From Limnobacter sp. (lineage in GTDB: Bacteria; Pseudomonadota; Gammaproteobacteria; Burkholderiales; Burkholderiaceae_B): DNA of 64,000 nt. Shown here piece after piece: positions 24,265-34,018 of the stretch. The stretch is from the NCBI GenBank assembly GCA_029866125.1, contig JARWZZ010000015.1, positions 1-64,000 of the forward strand, in the 5' to 3' direction. Position 1 is the stretch's first letter; each line of letters starts with the position of its first letter. Made by a program: the position numbers and the translations under genes. Below the pieces are notes generated by a model. The model did no database searches. It was not told the origin of the DNA and saw nothing but the letters and a program-made list of their open reading frames with translations.

Positions 24265-25667
24265 CTAGCCATCGCCAAACGTTCAGTGGCTGACAGGTCA
24301 AGCCTACGGTCCAAAGCAGCTTGCACTTCTTTAAACTTGCGGAATGAAACCCGGTCCAATGGCTCGGCACGTGCGACATTCACCAATTGGGGATCCACCG
24401 CTGTGTTGTTCACACGGAATTCGTAATGCAGGTGCGGGCCAGTCGCCCAACCTGTTGCACCCACGTAACCAATCAAATCGCCTTGGGTCACTTTGGAACC
24501 GTTACGCAAGCCGGGGGCAAAGTTACTTAAATGGGCATAAGCAGTGCTGTAGTTGCTGTGGTGTTTGATTTCAACATAACGACCGTAGCCGCCTTTTCCA
24601 CCCACGAAAGTGACTGTACCGTTTGCCGTGGCGCGGATTGGGGTACCAGTGGGCGCAGCGTAATCCACACCCTTGTGGGCACGCCATTCATTCATGATGG
24701 GGTGGAAACGACGAAGTGTAAAACCAGAAGAAATTCGTGAAAAAGCCAAAGGTGACTTCAGGAAGGACTTTTGAAGGGTTTCGCCTTCGTCATTGTAATA
24801 AGCGCCGCGGCTACCGCTGGGTGCAAACCAGTAGGCTTTGTAAGATTTACCCGAGTTAATAAACTCTGCAGCCAACACTTGGCCCGCACTCACTTCGCGG
24901 CCGTCCAAAGTTTTTTGCTCGTAAACCACGCGGAATTCATCGCCTTTTTGCAATTCACGGTGGAAGTCAATTTCACTGGAGAAAATCTCTGCCATTTGCA
25001 CAGCCACTGAGTCGGGCAGTTGCACCGCATCGGCTGCAGCAAACAGGGAAGATTGAATACGTCCGGACTTGAAAGTGGTGTTTGTTTCGTAGGTCAGCTT
25101 TTCTTGTTGGGCAACCAAGTTACCGTTTGCATCGCGCTTCACCAGAATTGCTTCCTGATGGTCTTCTTCGAGTGAGGTTTTGTAACGCATCCACTGAAAA
25201 TCGCCTTTTGCATCCACTTGAATCGACACCATGCGGCCCGCCTTCAGTTGGAACATTTTGGATGCGAGTGGGTCTTTGGACAGGAAGGGGATCACGTCAT
25301 TCGACTTCAGACCTGCCCTTTGAAGCAGTGAGGCAATCGAATCGCCTCGCTTTACTTTTTCTTCACGAACCAAAGGCTCAGATGAAAAAACCAATTGTTC
25401 AGGTATGTTCAGCTGTATGGCCTCGGTGACCACATCATCAAACTGAACAGAGGGTGTGCCTGAGAGGTCGCCCTTGGCGCCCGCAATGGCAACCACTGCG
25501 CCTAGCACCGGCATCGAAAAAAAGCCTACAATGAGCGCCTTTTTGTGCTTCTTGTTTGAGGGAAGAAATTGCCCCGAGAATTCGAACAACTGGCGGAAAC
25601 TGCGTGAACCTAGGCCCTTGGCCTTCATAAACGTCAGTAAAAATCGTTCTAAAAATTGTTGAAGCAT
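24261..25667 (-). CDS. M23 murein endopeptidase (MepM-like)
   Basis: A 468-residue membrane-anchored peptidase. A hydrophobic segment at about 44-62 anchors it and the rest is periplasmic. A LysM/OapA-like domain follows (RGDSIASLLQRAGL). The C-terminal LytM/M23 domain has zinc ligands in HKGVDYAAP and in the HLHYEF motif, with TAYAHL between. It should cut peptide cross-links in murein and permit wall growth. It forms a coupled pair with anmK and is divergent from tyrS, a common order in Burkholderiales. The ATG at 25667 has only a weak ribosome site. Confidence 0.93.
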   Translation of the reverse strand: MLQQFLERFLLTFMKAKGLGSRSFRQLFEFSGQFLPSNKKHKKALIVGFFSMPVLGAVVAIAGAKGDLSGTPSVQFDDVVTEAIQLNIPEQLVFSSEPLVREEKVKRGDSIASLLQRAGLKSNDVIPFLSKDPLASKMFQLKAGRMVSIQVDAKGDFQWMRYKTSLEEDHQEAILVKRDANGNLVAQQEKLTYETNTTFKSGRIQSSLFAAADAVQLPDSVAVQMAEIFSSEIDFHRELQKGDEFRVVYEQKTLDGREVSAGQVLAAEFINSGKSYKAYWFAPSGSRGAYYNDEGETLQKSFLKSPLAFSRISSGFTLRRFHPIMNEWRAHKGVDYAAPTGTPIRATANGTVTFVGGKGGYGRYVEIKHHSNYSTAYAHLSNFAPGLRNGSKVTQGDLIGYVGATGWATGPHLHYEFRVNNTAVDPQLVNVARAEPLDRVSFRKFKEVQAALDRRLDLSATERLAMAR

Positions 25668-25823
25668 GTTGGTTTGTTTTTATTTATCAGAAGGTTACTG
25701 CTTAGCAAAACACCTGAAGTCCATCAAATTTTTTGACATATTACAGGTCGATCGTCTTTTGTGGAAACACTTTCTTGCAAATAAAGCGATAAACTTTCGC
25801 CTAGTCTAACAAAGGGAATACCT

Positions 25824-27095
25824 ATGAAACACCCGCAAACGGGCGTGTCCGATGATAGTAATATCTCTACAAACCCCATTTCGGATTCAACTCGACACGC
25901 GTTGGAAGTAACAAAACGCGGCTGTGAAGAACTTTTAATCGAAACCGAATGGATTAAAAAGCTCCAACACAGCGAAAGTACAGGAAAACCCCTGCGCATC
26001 AAATTGGGGTTAGACCCTACCGCGCCGGACATCCACTTGGGGCACACCGTAGTGCTGAACAAGTTGCGCCAGTTGCAAGACTTGGGGCATCAAGTGATTT
26101 TCTTGATTGGTGACTTCACCTCCATGATTGGGGACCCCTCCGGCCGCAACAACACGCGCCCCCCACTGACGCGTGAACAAATTCAAGAAAACGCCAAAAC
26201 CTACCACCAACAAGCCATCAAAATTCTAGATGCAGAGCGCACCGAAATTCGGTTCAATTCCGAGTGGTGCACCCCTTTGGGGGCGGAAGGCATTATCCGT
26301 TTGGCCTCCAAGTACACAGTGGCACGCATGCTGGAGCGGGATGACTTCACCAAGCGCTACCAAACGGGCGTGCCCATTGCCGTGCATGAATTTCTTTACC
26401 CATTGATGCAAGGCTATGACTCGGTTGCCCTGACCTCTGACTTAGAAATTGGGGGTACAGACCAAAAATTCAACCTGCTGGTTGGGCGTGAATTGCAAAA
26501 ACAAGAGGGCATGGCCCCGCAATGTATTTTGACGATGCCACTTCTGGTCGGTTTGGATGGCGTGGACAAAATGTCCAAGTCCAAAAACAACTACATTGGA
26601 GTGACCGAAGCGCCAGGTGAGATGTTTGGGAAAGTAATGTCCATTTCCGACGAGTTGATGTGGAACTGGTACACCCTGCTGAGCTTCCGAAGCCTTGCGG
26701 ACATTGCAGCACTGAAACAAGCCTGCGCCAACGGCGAAAACCCTCGCAATGCCAAAGTGGCTTTGGCGCAGGAAATTGTGGCAAGGTTCCACAGCCAGCA
26801 AGCAGCCGACCAAGCCTTGGCAGATTTTGAGTCGCGTTTTAAGAAAGGCGTGCTACCCGATGACATGCCTGAAATCACGCTGACCATTGAAAACGGTGAC
26901 GCTGATGCAGGCATTGCTTGGGTCATCAAAACCGCTGGGCTGTGCGCCTCCGGTGGTGAGGCCAACCGCAATATCGAGCAAGGCGGGGTCAAAGTGGATG
27001 GCGAGAAAGTTGCAAGCAAAGCTGTCCGATTGCCCAAAGGCAGTTATGTGATTCAAGTCGGTAAACTACGTTTTGCACGAATCACATTGGCCTAA
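25824..27095 (+). CDS. tyrS: Tyrosyl-tRNA synthetase
   Basis: A class I aminoacyl-tRNA synthetase of 423 residues. The HIGH motif is HLGHT (71-75) and KMSKS is at about 249-253 (DKMSKSKNN). LGLDPTAPD precedes HIGH, and a C-terminal S4 RNA-binding domain runs from about residue 355 ([10 protein letters not shown]). The KMSKS form with the S4 domain fits the TyrRS type common in proteobacteria with TyrZ-like enzymes. AAAGGGAA precedes the ATG. It is followed 9 bp later by a phosphatase gene. Confidence 0.97.
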   Translation: MKHPQTGVSDDSNISTNPISDSTRHALEVTKRGCEELLIETEWIKKLQHSESTGKPLRIKLGLDPTAPDIHLGHTVVLNKLRQLQDLGHQVIFLIGDFTSMIGDPSGRNNTRPPLTREQIQENAKTYHQQAIKILDAERTEIRFNSEWCTPLGAEGIIRLASKYTVARMLERDDFTKRYQTGVPIAVHEFLYPLMQGYDSVALTSDLEIGGTDQKFNLLVGRELQKQEGMAPQCILTMPLLVGLDGVDKMSKSKNNYIGVTEAPGEMFGKVMSISDELMWNWYTLLSFRSLADIAALKQACANGENPRNAKVALAQEIVARFHSQQAADQALADFESRFKKGVLPDDMPEITLTIENGDADAGIAWVIKTAGLCASGGEANRNIEQGGVKVDGEKVASKAVRLPKGSYVIQVGKLRFARITLA

Positions 27096-27104
27096 GGCCC
27101 ACCT

Positions 27105-27869
27105 ATGAAAGCATCAACCTTGTTACAACGCCACGCCCAACTTTGGGAAAGTACACCACCAAGCCACCGCAAGGTGGTTTTGGTGCGCCACGGCGAAACC
27201 GATTGGAATGCCAGCAAGCGTTTTCAGGGCCACACCGACATTCCACTGAACCCGCTGGGTGTTCAACAAGCGCTGGCTTTGGCTGGGCACTTTCGGCAGT
27301 TGGAAGAGGCAATTCAACGGCCTATCGCCCAGCGCTGCATCAGCAGTGACCTAAGCCGGGCGCGGGACACGGCCGCCATTCTGTGGGATGCACAGGCCAA
27401 GCTGCACCTGGAACCCAAACTGCGTGAAAGGGATTACGGGCATTTGTCCGGCTTAACGGGCGACGAAATGGCAGCCCAGCATCCCGAAGCATTTCAAGGA
27501 CTGAAAGCCCGAGCCCCCCACAGCCCACTGCCCGGCGGGGAAAGTTTGCACGACTTTAACCAGCGGGTGTTGACAGCCTTTGTTAAGCTGTTGAGCGACT
27601 ACCCTGACGACGATTTGCTGCTGGTGGCCCATGGTGGCGTGCTGGATTGCATCTACCGCTACTGCACGCGCGAGCCGCTTGAAAAGCACAGGGACTGGCT
27701 GCTGCCCAACGCAGCACTTAACCTACTGCAAGTCGAGAAGGCGAGGTCCCAAGCTGAGGAAACTTCAGCTACTCCACCCGCAGCTGAAATTCTGTTGTGG
27801 GCGGATCAATCCCATTTTGTGCAGCAAGAGGACCGCCCCAAAGACGAGGTGGACGGCCGTATAGCCTGA
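27105..27869 (+). CDS. Histidine phosphatase family protein (phosphoglycerate mutase-like)
   Basis: A 254-residue protein with the catalytic LVRHGETDWN motif (RHG at about 28-30), a second Arg in SSDLSRARDTA, Glu in LRERDYG, and the HGG motif (about 170). These make up the phospho-His active site of the superfamily. It is annotated as a GpmB-like or broad phosphatase in relatives; the substrate is not set by sequence. The 9-bp gap after tyrS implies co-transcription. Confidence 0.88.
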   Translation: MKASTLLQRHAQLWESTPPSHRKVVLVRHGETDWNASKRFQGHTDIPLNPLGVQQALALAGHFRQLEEAIQRPIAQRCISSDLSRARDTAAILWDAQAKLHLEPKLRERDYGHLSGLTGDEMAAQHPEAFQGLKARAPHSPLPGGESLHDFNQRVLTAFVKLLSDYPDDDLLLVAHGGVLDCIYRYCTREPLEKHRDWLLPNAALNLLQVEKARSQAEETSATPPAAEILLWADQSHFVQQEDRPKDEVDGRIA

Positions 27870-27941
27870 AATGCACTGGAATGTCTTACCCAATCGTGGT
27901 TTCTCAGAGGCCGTAAAGCACCGTAAAGCCCTCAATTAATC

Positions 27942-27947
27942 TATAAT
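27942..27947 (+). promoter_or_regulatory. -10 box for glyA
   Basis: A perfect TATAAT lies 35 bp before the glyA ATG. There is no good -35 at 17 bp; instead the 10-bp unit CCGTAAAGCA/C is repeated in tandem (27911-27930), which might bind an activator. Confidence 0.45.
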
Positions 27948-27982
27948 TCGGGGTTGTTTTTGAACTTTGATTGGAATTAATC

Positions 27983-29227
27983 ATGTTTGACCGTCAGAAA
28001 GGCATAGCCCAGACCGACCCCGAACTGTGGGCAGTCATCCAGCAGGAAAATACGCGTCAGGAAGAGCACATCGAATTGATTGCTTCTGAAAACTACGCCA
28101 GCCCTGCGGTGATGGAAGCACAAGGCACGCAGCTGACCAACAAGTACGCGGAAGGCTACCCAGGCAAGCGCTACTACGGCGGTTGTGAGTATGTGGACGT
28201 GGCTGAAACTTTGGCCATTGATCGCTTGAAGACACTGTTCGGCGCTGAAGCGGCAAACGTACAGCCCAACTCGGGTTCACAAGCCAACCAAGCCGTGTTT
28301 TTTGCCTTGCTGCAGCCTGGCGACACCATCATGGGCTTGTCTTTGGCAGAAGGCGGCCATTTGACACACGGCATGCCATTGAACATGTCCGGCAAGTGGT
28401 TCAACGTGGTTTCCTACGGTTTGAACGAAAAAGAAGAAATCGATTACGACAAGATGGAAGCCTTGGCCCGCGAGAAAAAGCCAAAGCTGATTATCGCTGG
28501 CGCATCTGCATACGCCTTGCGCATCGATTTCGAGCGTTTTTCAAAAATCGCCAAAGAAATTGGTGCCTACTTCATGGTGGACATGGCCCACTACGCAGGT
28601 TTGATTGCTGCTGGCGTGTACCCCAACCCAGTGCCGTTTGCGGATGTGTGCACATCCACAACACACAAGTCACTGCGTGGCCCACGTGGCGGCATCATCT
28701 TGATGAAAGAAGAGCTGGCCAAGAAAATCAACAGCGCGGTGTTCCCCGGCATTCAGGGTGGCCCTTTGATGCACGTGATTGCAGCCAAAGCGGTGGCATT
28801 CCTTGAGGCTTCCAAGCCAGAATTCAAGTTGTACCAGCAACAAGTGGTTGCAAACGCAAAAGCCTTGGCCGAAACACTGGTTGAGCGCGGACTGCGCATT
28901 GTTTCTGGCCACACAGAAAGCCACGTGATGTTGGTTGACCTGCGTGCCAAAGGTTTGACAGGCAAGGCTGCTGAAGCGGCTTTGGGCAAAGCTCACATTA
29001 CTGTGAACAAAAACGCCATCCCCAACGACCCTGAAACACCATTCGTGACCAGCGGCATCCGTTTGGGTAGCCCAGCCATGACAACCCGCGGCTTCAAAGA
29101 AGCCCAGGCGCGTCAGGTAGGCCACTTGATTGCCGATGCATTGGAAAACCACGACAACGAGGCCGTTTTGGCTGAAGTACGTGCCAAAGTCAAAGCGTTG
29201 ACCAGCGAATTCCCGGTTTATCGCTAA
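27983..29227 (+). CDS. glyA: Serine hydroxymethyltransferase
   Basis: A 414-residue PLP enzyme that interconverts serine and glycine with tetrahydrofolate, the main source of one-carbon units. The PLP lysine is Lys229 in [12 protein letters not shown]. The N-terminal [14 protein letters not shown] and [15 protein letters not shown] segments are standard. I use ATG 27983; the track's TTG at 27971 adds four residues without support. It begins the conserved glyA-nrdR-ribD-ribE series. Confidence 0.98.
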   Translation: MFDRQKGIAQTDPELWAVIQQENTRQEEHIELIASENYASPAVMEAQGTQLTNKYAEGYPGKRYYGGCEYVDVAETLAIDRLKTLFGAEAANVQPNSGSQANQAVFFALLQPGDTIMGLSLAEGGHLTHGMPLNMSGKWFNVVSYGLNEKEEIDYDKMEALAREKKPKLIIAGASAYALRIDFERFSKIAKEIGAYFMVDMAHYAGLIAAGVYPNPVPFADVCTSTTHKSLRGPRGGIILMKEELAKKINSAVFPGIQGGPLMHVIAAKAVAFLEASKPEFKLYQQQVVANAKALAETLVERGLRIVSGHTESHVMLVDLRAKGLTGKAAEAALGKAHITVNKNAIPNDPETPFVTSGIRLGSPAMTTRGFKEAQARQVGHLIADALENHDNEAVLAEVRAKVKALTSEFPVYR

Positions 29228-29247
29228 GCAAGTATGGCCAACCATTC

Positions 29248-29787
29248 ATGAAATGCCCCTTCTGCGGACACACCGACACCCAAGTGGTGGATTCTAGAAC
29301 TTCCGAGGAAGGGGATTTCATACGCCGCCGCAGGCAATGCGGACAGTGCGAAAAACGGTTTACCACTTATGAGCGGGCTGAACTCTTCTTCCCTGCCATC
29401 GTCAAGAAAGACGGTTCACGCACAGAATTTTCCCACGACAAATTGCGCGGTAGCCTGCTGCTTGCTTTACGCAAGCGCCCGGTTGCGGCTGAACAAATTG
29501 ATGCAGCCATCAGCTTGATTGAGGAACGCCTGCTGACCAGTGCAGCGCGCGAGATAGGCACCAAAACACTTGGCGAATTGGTGATGGAACAGCTCAAAGC
29601 CTTGGACACCGTGGCTTACATTCGCTTTGCATCGGTTTACAAAAGCTTTGAGGATTTGCAATCCTTCTCGGAAGAAATTGCAAAACTCACCAAACCACTG
29701 CCCGCCAGCTCGGTAACCAGCAAGGCGTCTGACCCAGCCAAGGCTGCAAGCACACCCCGAAAGAAAGCCACAGGCAAGGCAGAATAA
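29248..29787 (+). CDS. nrdR: Transcriptional repressor NrdR
   Basis: A 179-residue repressor of ribonucleotide reductase genes. The N-terminal zinc ribbon has CPFCG and CGQCEKRF, and an ATP-cone domain follows (about residues 48-140) that senses ATP/dATP. The C-terminal 30 residues are Lys/Ala/Ser-rich, longer than in many homologues and probably disordered. I see no NrdR-box pair nearby; its targets are elsewhere. Gap of 20 bp after glyA. Confidence 0.97.
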   Translation: MKCPFCGHTDTQVVDSRTSEEGDFIRRRRQCGQCEKRFTTYERAELFFPAIVKKDGSRTEFSHDKLRGSLLLALRKRPVAAEQIDAAISLIEERLLTSAAREIGTKTLGELVMEQLKALDTVAYIRFASVYKSFEDLQSFSEEIAKLTKPLPASSVTSKASDPAKAASTPRKKATGKAE

Positions 29788-29789
29788 AC

Positions 29790-30983
29790 ATGCCTTCGGT
29801 GGACGAACAATTCATGCATGCCGCGCTGGAACAAGCAGAGCGCGGCTTGTACACCACCACGCCCAATCCTCGAGTCGGTTGCGTATTTGTACGCGATGGG
29901 CAAATTATTGCATCTGGCTACCACAAGGTTGCGGGTGGCCCCCATGCAGAGGTGGATGCCATCCACAATGCGGCCGCTGCGGGTGTCAGCCTACAAGGCA
30001 GCACAGCCTATGTCACGTTAGAGCCCTGCTCCCATCAAGGCCGAACGGGGTCATGCGCACAGGCGCTTATTCCCACCGGAGTTAAACGCGTGGTGGCCGC
30101 CATCACCGACCCCAATCCTTTGGTAGCCGGGAAAGGCATGGCTATTTTGCAAGCGGCAGGTATCGAAACACAGGTGGGGGTGCTTGAAGATGAGGCACGC
30201 TGGTTAAACCGTGGGTTTTTAAGCAGGATGGAACGCAAGCGGCCTTGGGTGCGCTTGAAGGTGGCGTCCAGTGCAGACGGCACTACAGCCCTGCCCAATG
30301 GAGTCAGCCAGTGGATTACTGGGCCTGAAGCTCGACAAGACGGCCACAAGTTACGCGCACAAGCCTGTGCAGTACTCACAGGCATAGGCACGGTAAAAGC
30401 CGACAACCCGCAATTGAATGTGCGGGGTGTAGAAACCACACGCCAACCCATCAAAGTGGTGGTGGACAGTCAACTTGAAATTTCGCCAGATGCGATTTTG
30501 CTTCAAACAGGGCAAATTATTATTGCGCATTGCTTGGCCAATACACCGGGGCTAGCCAGTCCACATTTAGCCGTACCTCCCACCTGGCATTTGACGCACC
30601 CCAACCGAGACAACATTCAGTTTATGGATGCTGCGCCGCCAGTAGAGCACTCTGCCGAGCAAACCAAAGCACAATCGAATAATTACACCAAACGCAAAAC
30701 CGACCTGCACCTGCTGCTGACCAAACTGGCTGAGCAAGGCATTCAGGAACTTCACTTGGAAGCTGGTTTTGGTTTGAACGGTTCATTCATGGAAGCGGGT
30801 TGGGTGGATGAAGTGGTGCAATACATCGCACCTCGTTTTTTGGGCGAAGGGCTTGGCCTTTTCCGGATGACGGGCACTGCAAAAGACAAAGAAAATTTAC
30901 CGCAAACGCTGGACTGGAAGGTTCAGCAAGTCAACACTGTTGGCACAGACATTAAAATCACTTGGATCAAATCCGCTTTATAG
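29790..30983 (+). CDS. ribD: Riboflavin biosynthesis bifunctional deaminase/reductase
   Basis: A 397-residue two-domain enzyme. The deaminase domain (about 1-145) has zinc ligands His52 (PHAEVDA, Glu54 catalytic), Cys80 and Cys89 (PCSHQGRTGSC). The reductase domain follows (RPWVRLKVASSADG, ITGPEAR, ...HLEAGFGLNGSF). It carries out the second and third steps from GTP towards riboflavin. It is somewhat longer than typical RibD because of a polar insertion at about residues 255-305. Gap of 2 bp after nrdR. Confidence 0.96.
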   Translation: MPSVDEQFMHAALEQAERGLYTTTPNPRVGCVFVRDGQIIASGYHKVAGGPHAEVDAIHNAAAAGVSLQGSTAYVTLEPCSHQGRTGSCAQALIPTGVKRVVAAITDPNPLVAGKGMAILQAAGIETQVGVLEDEARWLNRGFLSRMERKRPWVRLKVASSADGTTALPNGVSQWITGPEARQDGHKLRAQACAVLTGIGTVKADNPQLNVRGVETTRQPIKVVVDSQLEISPDAILLQTGQIIIAHCLANTPGLASPHLAVPPTWHLTHPNRDNIQFMDAAPPVEHSAEQTKAQSNNYTKRKTDLHLLLTKLAEQGIQELHLEAGFGLNGSFMEAGWVDEVVQYIAPRFLGEGLGLFRMTGTAKDKENLPQTLDWKVQQVNTVGTDIKITWIKSAL

Positions 30984-30990
30984 AGGCCCT

Positions 30991-31614
30991 ATGTTCACAG
31001 GCATTATCGAATCCATCGGCCAAATCAAATCCATCCAATCCTTGGGCGACGACCAGGCCGGCGTCCGCTTGGAAGTGCATGCACCCACGCTGGACTTCAG
31101 CGACGTCAAACTGGGCGACAGCATCGCCATTCAAGGCGCATGTATGACGGCAGTTGAAATGCGCGACCAAACTTTCTGGGTGGATGTTTCCCGCGAAAGT
31201 TTGAATAAAACCGCGGGCCTTACCCACACAGGCGAAGTCAATTTGGAAAAAGCCATGCGCTTGTCCGACCGAGTGGGTGGCCATTTGGTCAGCGGCCATG
31301 TGGACGGTTTGGGCAAGGTGGTGGACTTTTCGGAAATTGGCGAAAGCTGGCATTTGCAAATCCGCGCACCGCAGGCTTTGGCATGCTACTTTGCCTACAA
31401 AGGCTCAGTCACGGTCAACGGCGTGAGTTTGACAGTGAATCAGGTGGACGATTTGCCCGGTGGCGATTGCGATATTCACATCAATCTGATTCCACACACG
31501 GTACAAATGACGACTTTGAAACACCTCAAAGCAGGCAGCCCGGTCAATCTGGAAATTGATCAGATTGCAAGGTACTGCGAGCGGATTTTGAGCTATCAGA
31601 AGCTCAATACTTGA
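30991..31614 (+). CDS. ribE: Riboflavin synthase, alpha subunit
   Basis: A 207-residue enzyme made of two tandem lumazine-binding barrels. The N-terminus MFTGIIESIG is diagnostic, as is GGHLVSGHVDG at the start of the second barrel. It dismutates two dimethyl-ribityllumazines to riboflavin. The ATG at 30991 follows a GAGG site; the track start at 30940 overlaps ribD. No FMN riboswitch precedes the ribD-ribE pair. Confidence 0.97.
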   Translation: MFTGIIESIGQIKSIQSLGDDQAGVRLEVHAPTLDFSDVKLGDSIAIQGACMTAVEMRDQTFWVDVSRESLNKTAGLTHTGEVNLEKAMRLSDRVGGHLVSGHVDGLGKVVDFSEIGESWHLQIRAPQALACYFAYKGSVTVNGVSLTVNQVDDLPGGDCDIHINLIPHTVQMTTLKHLKAGSPVNLEIDQIARYCERILSYQKLNT

Positions 31615-31660
31615 GCTTATTGATCAAGCTTGGGACTAAACATTGGGGTAGATAGTCAGG

Positions 31661-32470
31661 TTACTTCACCCTAATCGACCTGACATACCCCACCGATTTG
31701 CTTTGTGTGTTGTCGGAGTCCCCGCCCACCGCCAAGCCCAAAAGCCTTACATCACCATCCGGAAGTTCGGCACCAAATGCTTTGCGGGCATCAATTTGGA
31801 TGTTGCGGGTTTCAGTGAATGAGCCGGCATTGGCCGACAAGCCAGCCTCCTGCGCACGCAAAACAATATTTTTAACTCGATTGGTGTAGGGGTTGTCAAA
31901 CACCTTCCCAACTTCTTCACCCGATGCAACCCACACATAGCACAAGGTGGCGGCAGGTAAATCTTGCCCCGACAAGGTACGCGCTGCGCCCAAAGCCATG
32001 CGTTGTGTCAGGCTAATTTTGCCCTCATCGACAGCAATAAACACACACACCTTGACCGCTGTGTCATCGCCCTGTTTGGTGCGCAAATTGGCCCCTGTCG
32101 GGTGTTGCTCCACCCGCCATTGCCAACTCAGGTTTTGAACGACTGCACCCGGCTTTCCAAACGAATAGGCCCAAGACCCATAGGCTTTATCAGCAGAAAT
32201 TTTCAACCAGGAATCACCATCAACAGCAGCTTGTAACTCAAACTGGGTGTGGGCTTTGATGTCCGGGTGGAATTGCTCTTTCCAGGGCACTGGCGGCTTG
32301 TTGTCTGACGCATTGCTCACTTTTTTACCCCAGTTAAGGTTGGCAGGTAAACGTTGTGCATAACTGGATGATGAGGACACAATTAAAATAAAAGCTGCAA
32401 GCAATACTGCAGTCAGAACATTCAGATTACTGACTGCCAGCCAACCCTTCTGTCTTAGATCAAGGCGCAT
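31661..32470 (-). CDS. DUF3047 protein, exported
   Basis: A 269-residue protein with an N-terminal signal or anchor (VLTAVLLAAFILIVSSSSSYA). The body contains the LSWQWRVEQHPTGA and GDDTAVKVCVFI segments that mark DUF3047. The function is unknown and the protein is probably periplasmic. I use ATG 32470, which overlaps the previous gene's stop by 11 bp and has GGAAAG upstream. It is the last gene of a long minus-strand series and is convergent with ribE. Confidence 0.78.
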   Translation of the reverse strand: MRLDLRQKGWLAVSNLNVLTAVLLAAFILIVSSSSSYAQRLPANLNWGKKVSNASDNKPPVPWKEQFHPDIKAHTQFELQAAVDGDSWLKISADKAYGSWAYSFGKPGAVVQNLSWQWRVEQHPTGANLRTKQGDDTAVKVCVFIAVDEGKISLTQRMALGAARTLSGQDLPAATLCYVWVASGEEVGKVFDNPYTNRVKNIVLRAQEAGLSANAGSFTETRNIQIDARKAFGAELPDGDVRLLGLAVGGDSDNTQSKSVGYVRSIRVK

Positions 32471-33134
32471 ACATTTCTTTCCAATGTTGGGGAAGCAGGC
32501 CCTCGTCCATCGCACGCTTATAGTCCTCAGGCTCGTCCAAGTCGGGCTGCTTGCTTAGCCAAACGGCTTGCACGCGCTCAAGCAACAAACGTCGCTGGGT
32601 GATTTTGGCCACGGTTGAAGTGCCCCAGGGAATGTCCTCTGAAAACAGGGTGGGAATTAAGTCCCGACAGGCCACGGCCACATAGCCGCCATCTTCAGCA
32701 GGAATAAATGCGACTCGACTTTGCAGGCTTGCATCCGCCAAGTGCAAGATTTCGGAGGCTTGTAATGCAATCGCATCAGGGCCAATCAAAACTGAACACA
32801 CACCGAGACTCAACTGCTGCTGCGTGGCATGGTGCATTCGCATTCCCAAATGGCCTTGAATTTGCGGCATGCGCTGCACACACTCATGGTTGAATTTAGA
32901 ACGGCGAAGCAGCGCTTTCCAAGCCTGTTCACTGCCACCATCTGTCCAAAGAATCAAATCCGCATGCGCTGTAAAAGGCGCATCGGCGCTCAACCTGTCC
33001 AGCGTGCTTAGCAGCAAAAACTCGGCCAACCGGGCACAATCTTCAAAACCCAAAAGTGGCGCAAGTCGGGTTTTGACTCTACCCGCTTCAGGAAATTTGG
33101 CAAAGATGCCAACGCAAATCCGATCCATGCTCAA
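32460..33134 (-). CDS. TIGR04282 / DUF2064 glycosyltransferase-like protein
   Basis: A 224-residue nucleotide-diphospho-sugar transferase-fold protein. The N-terminal FAKFPEAGRVKTRLAP matches the family's phosphate-binding signature, and IGPDAIAL and AEDGGYVAVA follow. The family is labelled arsenosugar biosynthesis glycosyltransferase from one context, but no arsS-like radical SAM gene occurs here, so that role is not supported. It overlaps its upstream partner, TIGR04283, by 4 bp. Confidence 0.85.
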   Translation of the reverse strand: MSMDRICVGIFAKFPEAGRVKTRLAPLLGFEDCARLAEFLLLSTLDRLSADAPFTAHADLILWTDGGSEQAWKALLRRSKFNHECVQRMPQIQGHLGMRMHHATQQQLSLGVCSVLIGPDAIALQASEILHLADASLQSRVAFIPAEDGGYVAVACRDLIPTLFSEDIPWGTSTVAKITQRRLLLERVQAVWLSKQPDLDEPEDYKRAMDEGLLPQHWKEMYAP

Positions 33135-33994
33135 GGCAAATCCTGTTCTCGCGCAATTTGTTCCATCGGAAAACTGGCGGGTGGGCGGCTGCGTATTTCT
33201 CGATATTGCATGGCCAAATCATAGGCATTGGTGCCGCGCCAGTACAAAAACCGAAAGCGCCACATCAGCAGAATAGTGGGCCATGCACCAGCTTCGTCCC
33301 AGCGGCGGCCGGAAGTGGTTACAGGTCCGTTCAAAGGCAGAAACAAAGCGTCGGATTGGGTTTTGAGGGTTTTGCAAATTTCCACATCTTCCATCAAAGG
33401 TTGATCGGGAAACTGGCCAATCCGGTTGAACAGGGAGGTAGAAATAAAAATGGCTTGGTCACCCGTGCAAATTCGGCTGAACCGCGAGCGCCAATTCATC
33501 ATGCGAGAAACAACGGGCAACCAATAACTTTTGCCAGAAATACGCACATCAAAACGCCCCCAAAATCGGGCGGCCTGGCTGGCAGTTTTCAAGGTTTGTT
33601 TAAGCTCTGCCCAAGCCAAGGGTGCCAAGACGGTGTCCGCATGCAAAAACAACAACACCTCGCCTTTGGCTTTGCGAGCGCCTGCATTCATTTGCACCGC
33701 CCTACCCGGCCGACTGGACAACACTTGAAGACGCGCATGGCTTAGCCGCAGTGCTTTCAAAATGGACAAGCTTTGATCCGTCGACTCGCCGTCCACGACT
33801 ATTAATTCATCCTGCTCGTCCAACAGTGCCAAGGTTTGCAGAACAATCGCTTCGATGCCAGGCTCTTCATTCCGTACTGGAATCACGATGGAGATTGGCA
33901 ATGCGGAGGTGGGTGCATCAATGGGTGCATCAATGGATGCATCAATGGGCGACTTTTCAGCTTGATTTTGCATGGGGGTATTCTTCTTGTTCAC
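33131..33994 (-). CDS. TIGR04283 family glycosyltransferase 2
   Basis: A 287-residue GT2-fold enzyme. SIVIPVRNEEPGI opens the GT-A domain, IVVDGESTDQS follows, and LFLHADT is the metal-binding DxD equivalent. A C-terminal membrane-associating segment (PTILLMWRFRFLYWRGT) is present. The N-terminus contains a Ser/Ile-Asp-Ala repeat from three 12-bp units. The start is GTG 33994 or ATG 33973. It almost always accompanies TIGR04282, as here (ATGA overlap). The acceptor and sugar are unknown. Confidence 0.85.
   Translation of the reverse strand: MNKKNTPMQNQAEKSPIDASIDAPIDAPTSALPISIVIPVRNEEPGIEAIVLQTLALLDEQDELIVVDGESTDQSLSILKALRLSHARLQVLSSRPGRAVQMNAGARKAKGEVLLFLHADTVLAPLAWAELKQTLKTASQAARFWGRFDVRISGKSYWLPVVSRMMNWRSRFSRICTGDQAIFISTSLFNRIGQFPDQPLMEDVEICKTLKTQSDALFLPLNGPVTTSGRRWDEAGAWPTILLMWRFRFLYWRGTNAYDLAMQYREIRSRPPASFPMEQIAREQDLP
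33911..33946. repeat. 12-bp tandem repeat (3 units) in glycosyltransferase gene
   Basis: Three units of GGRTGCATCAAT in frame near the 5' end of the TIGR04283 gene, encoding repeated I-D-A-P/S. It is a slippage-prone stretch in a probably disordered N-terminus. Confidence 0.85.
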
Positions 33995-34018
33995 TTCAGC
34001 GAAACCTTATGCAAAAAT

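Noticed and set aside
25733-25745. TTGACA in the spacer between the M23 peptidase gene and tyrS as a tyrS promoter
   Set aside because: No acceptable -10 box lies 15-19 bp downstream.
31661-33994. Arsenosugar biosynthesis cluster
   Set aside because: TIGR04282 and TIGR04283 are present, but no ArsS-like radical SAM enzyme or ars gene is, so the name does not prove the function.
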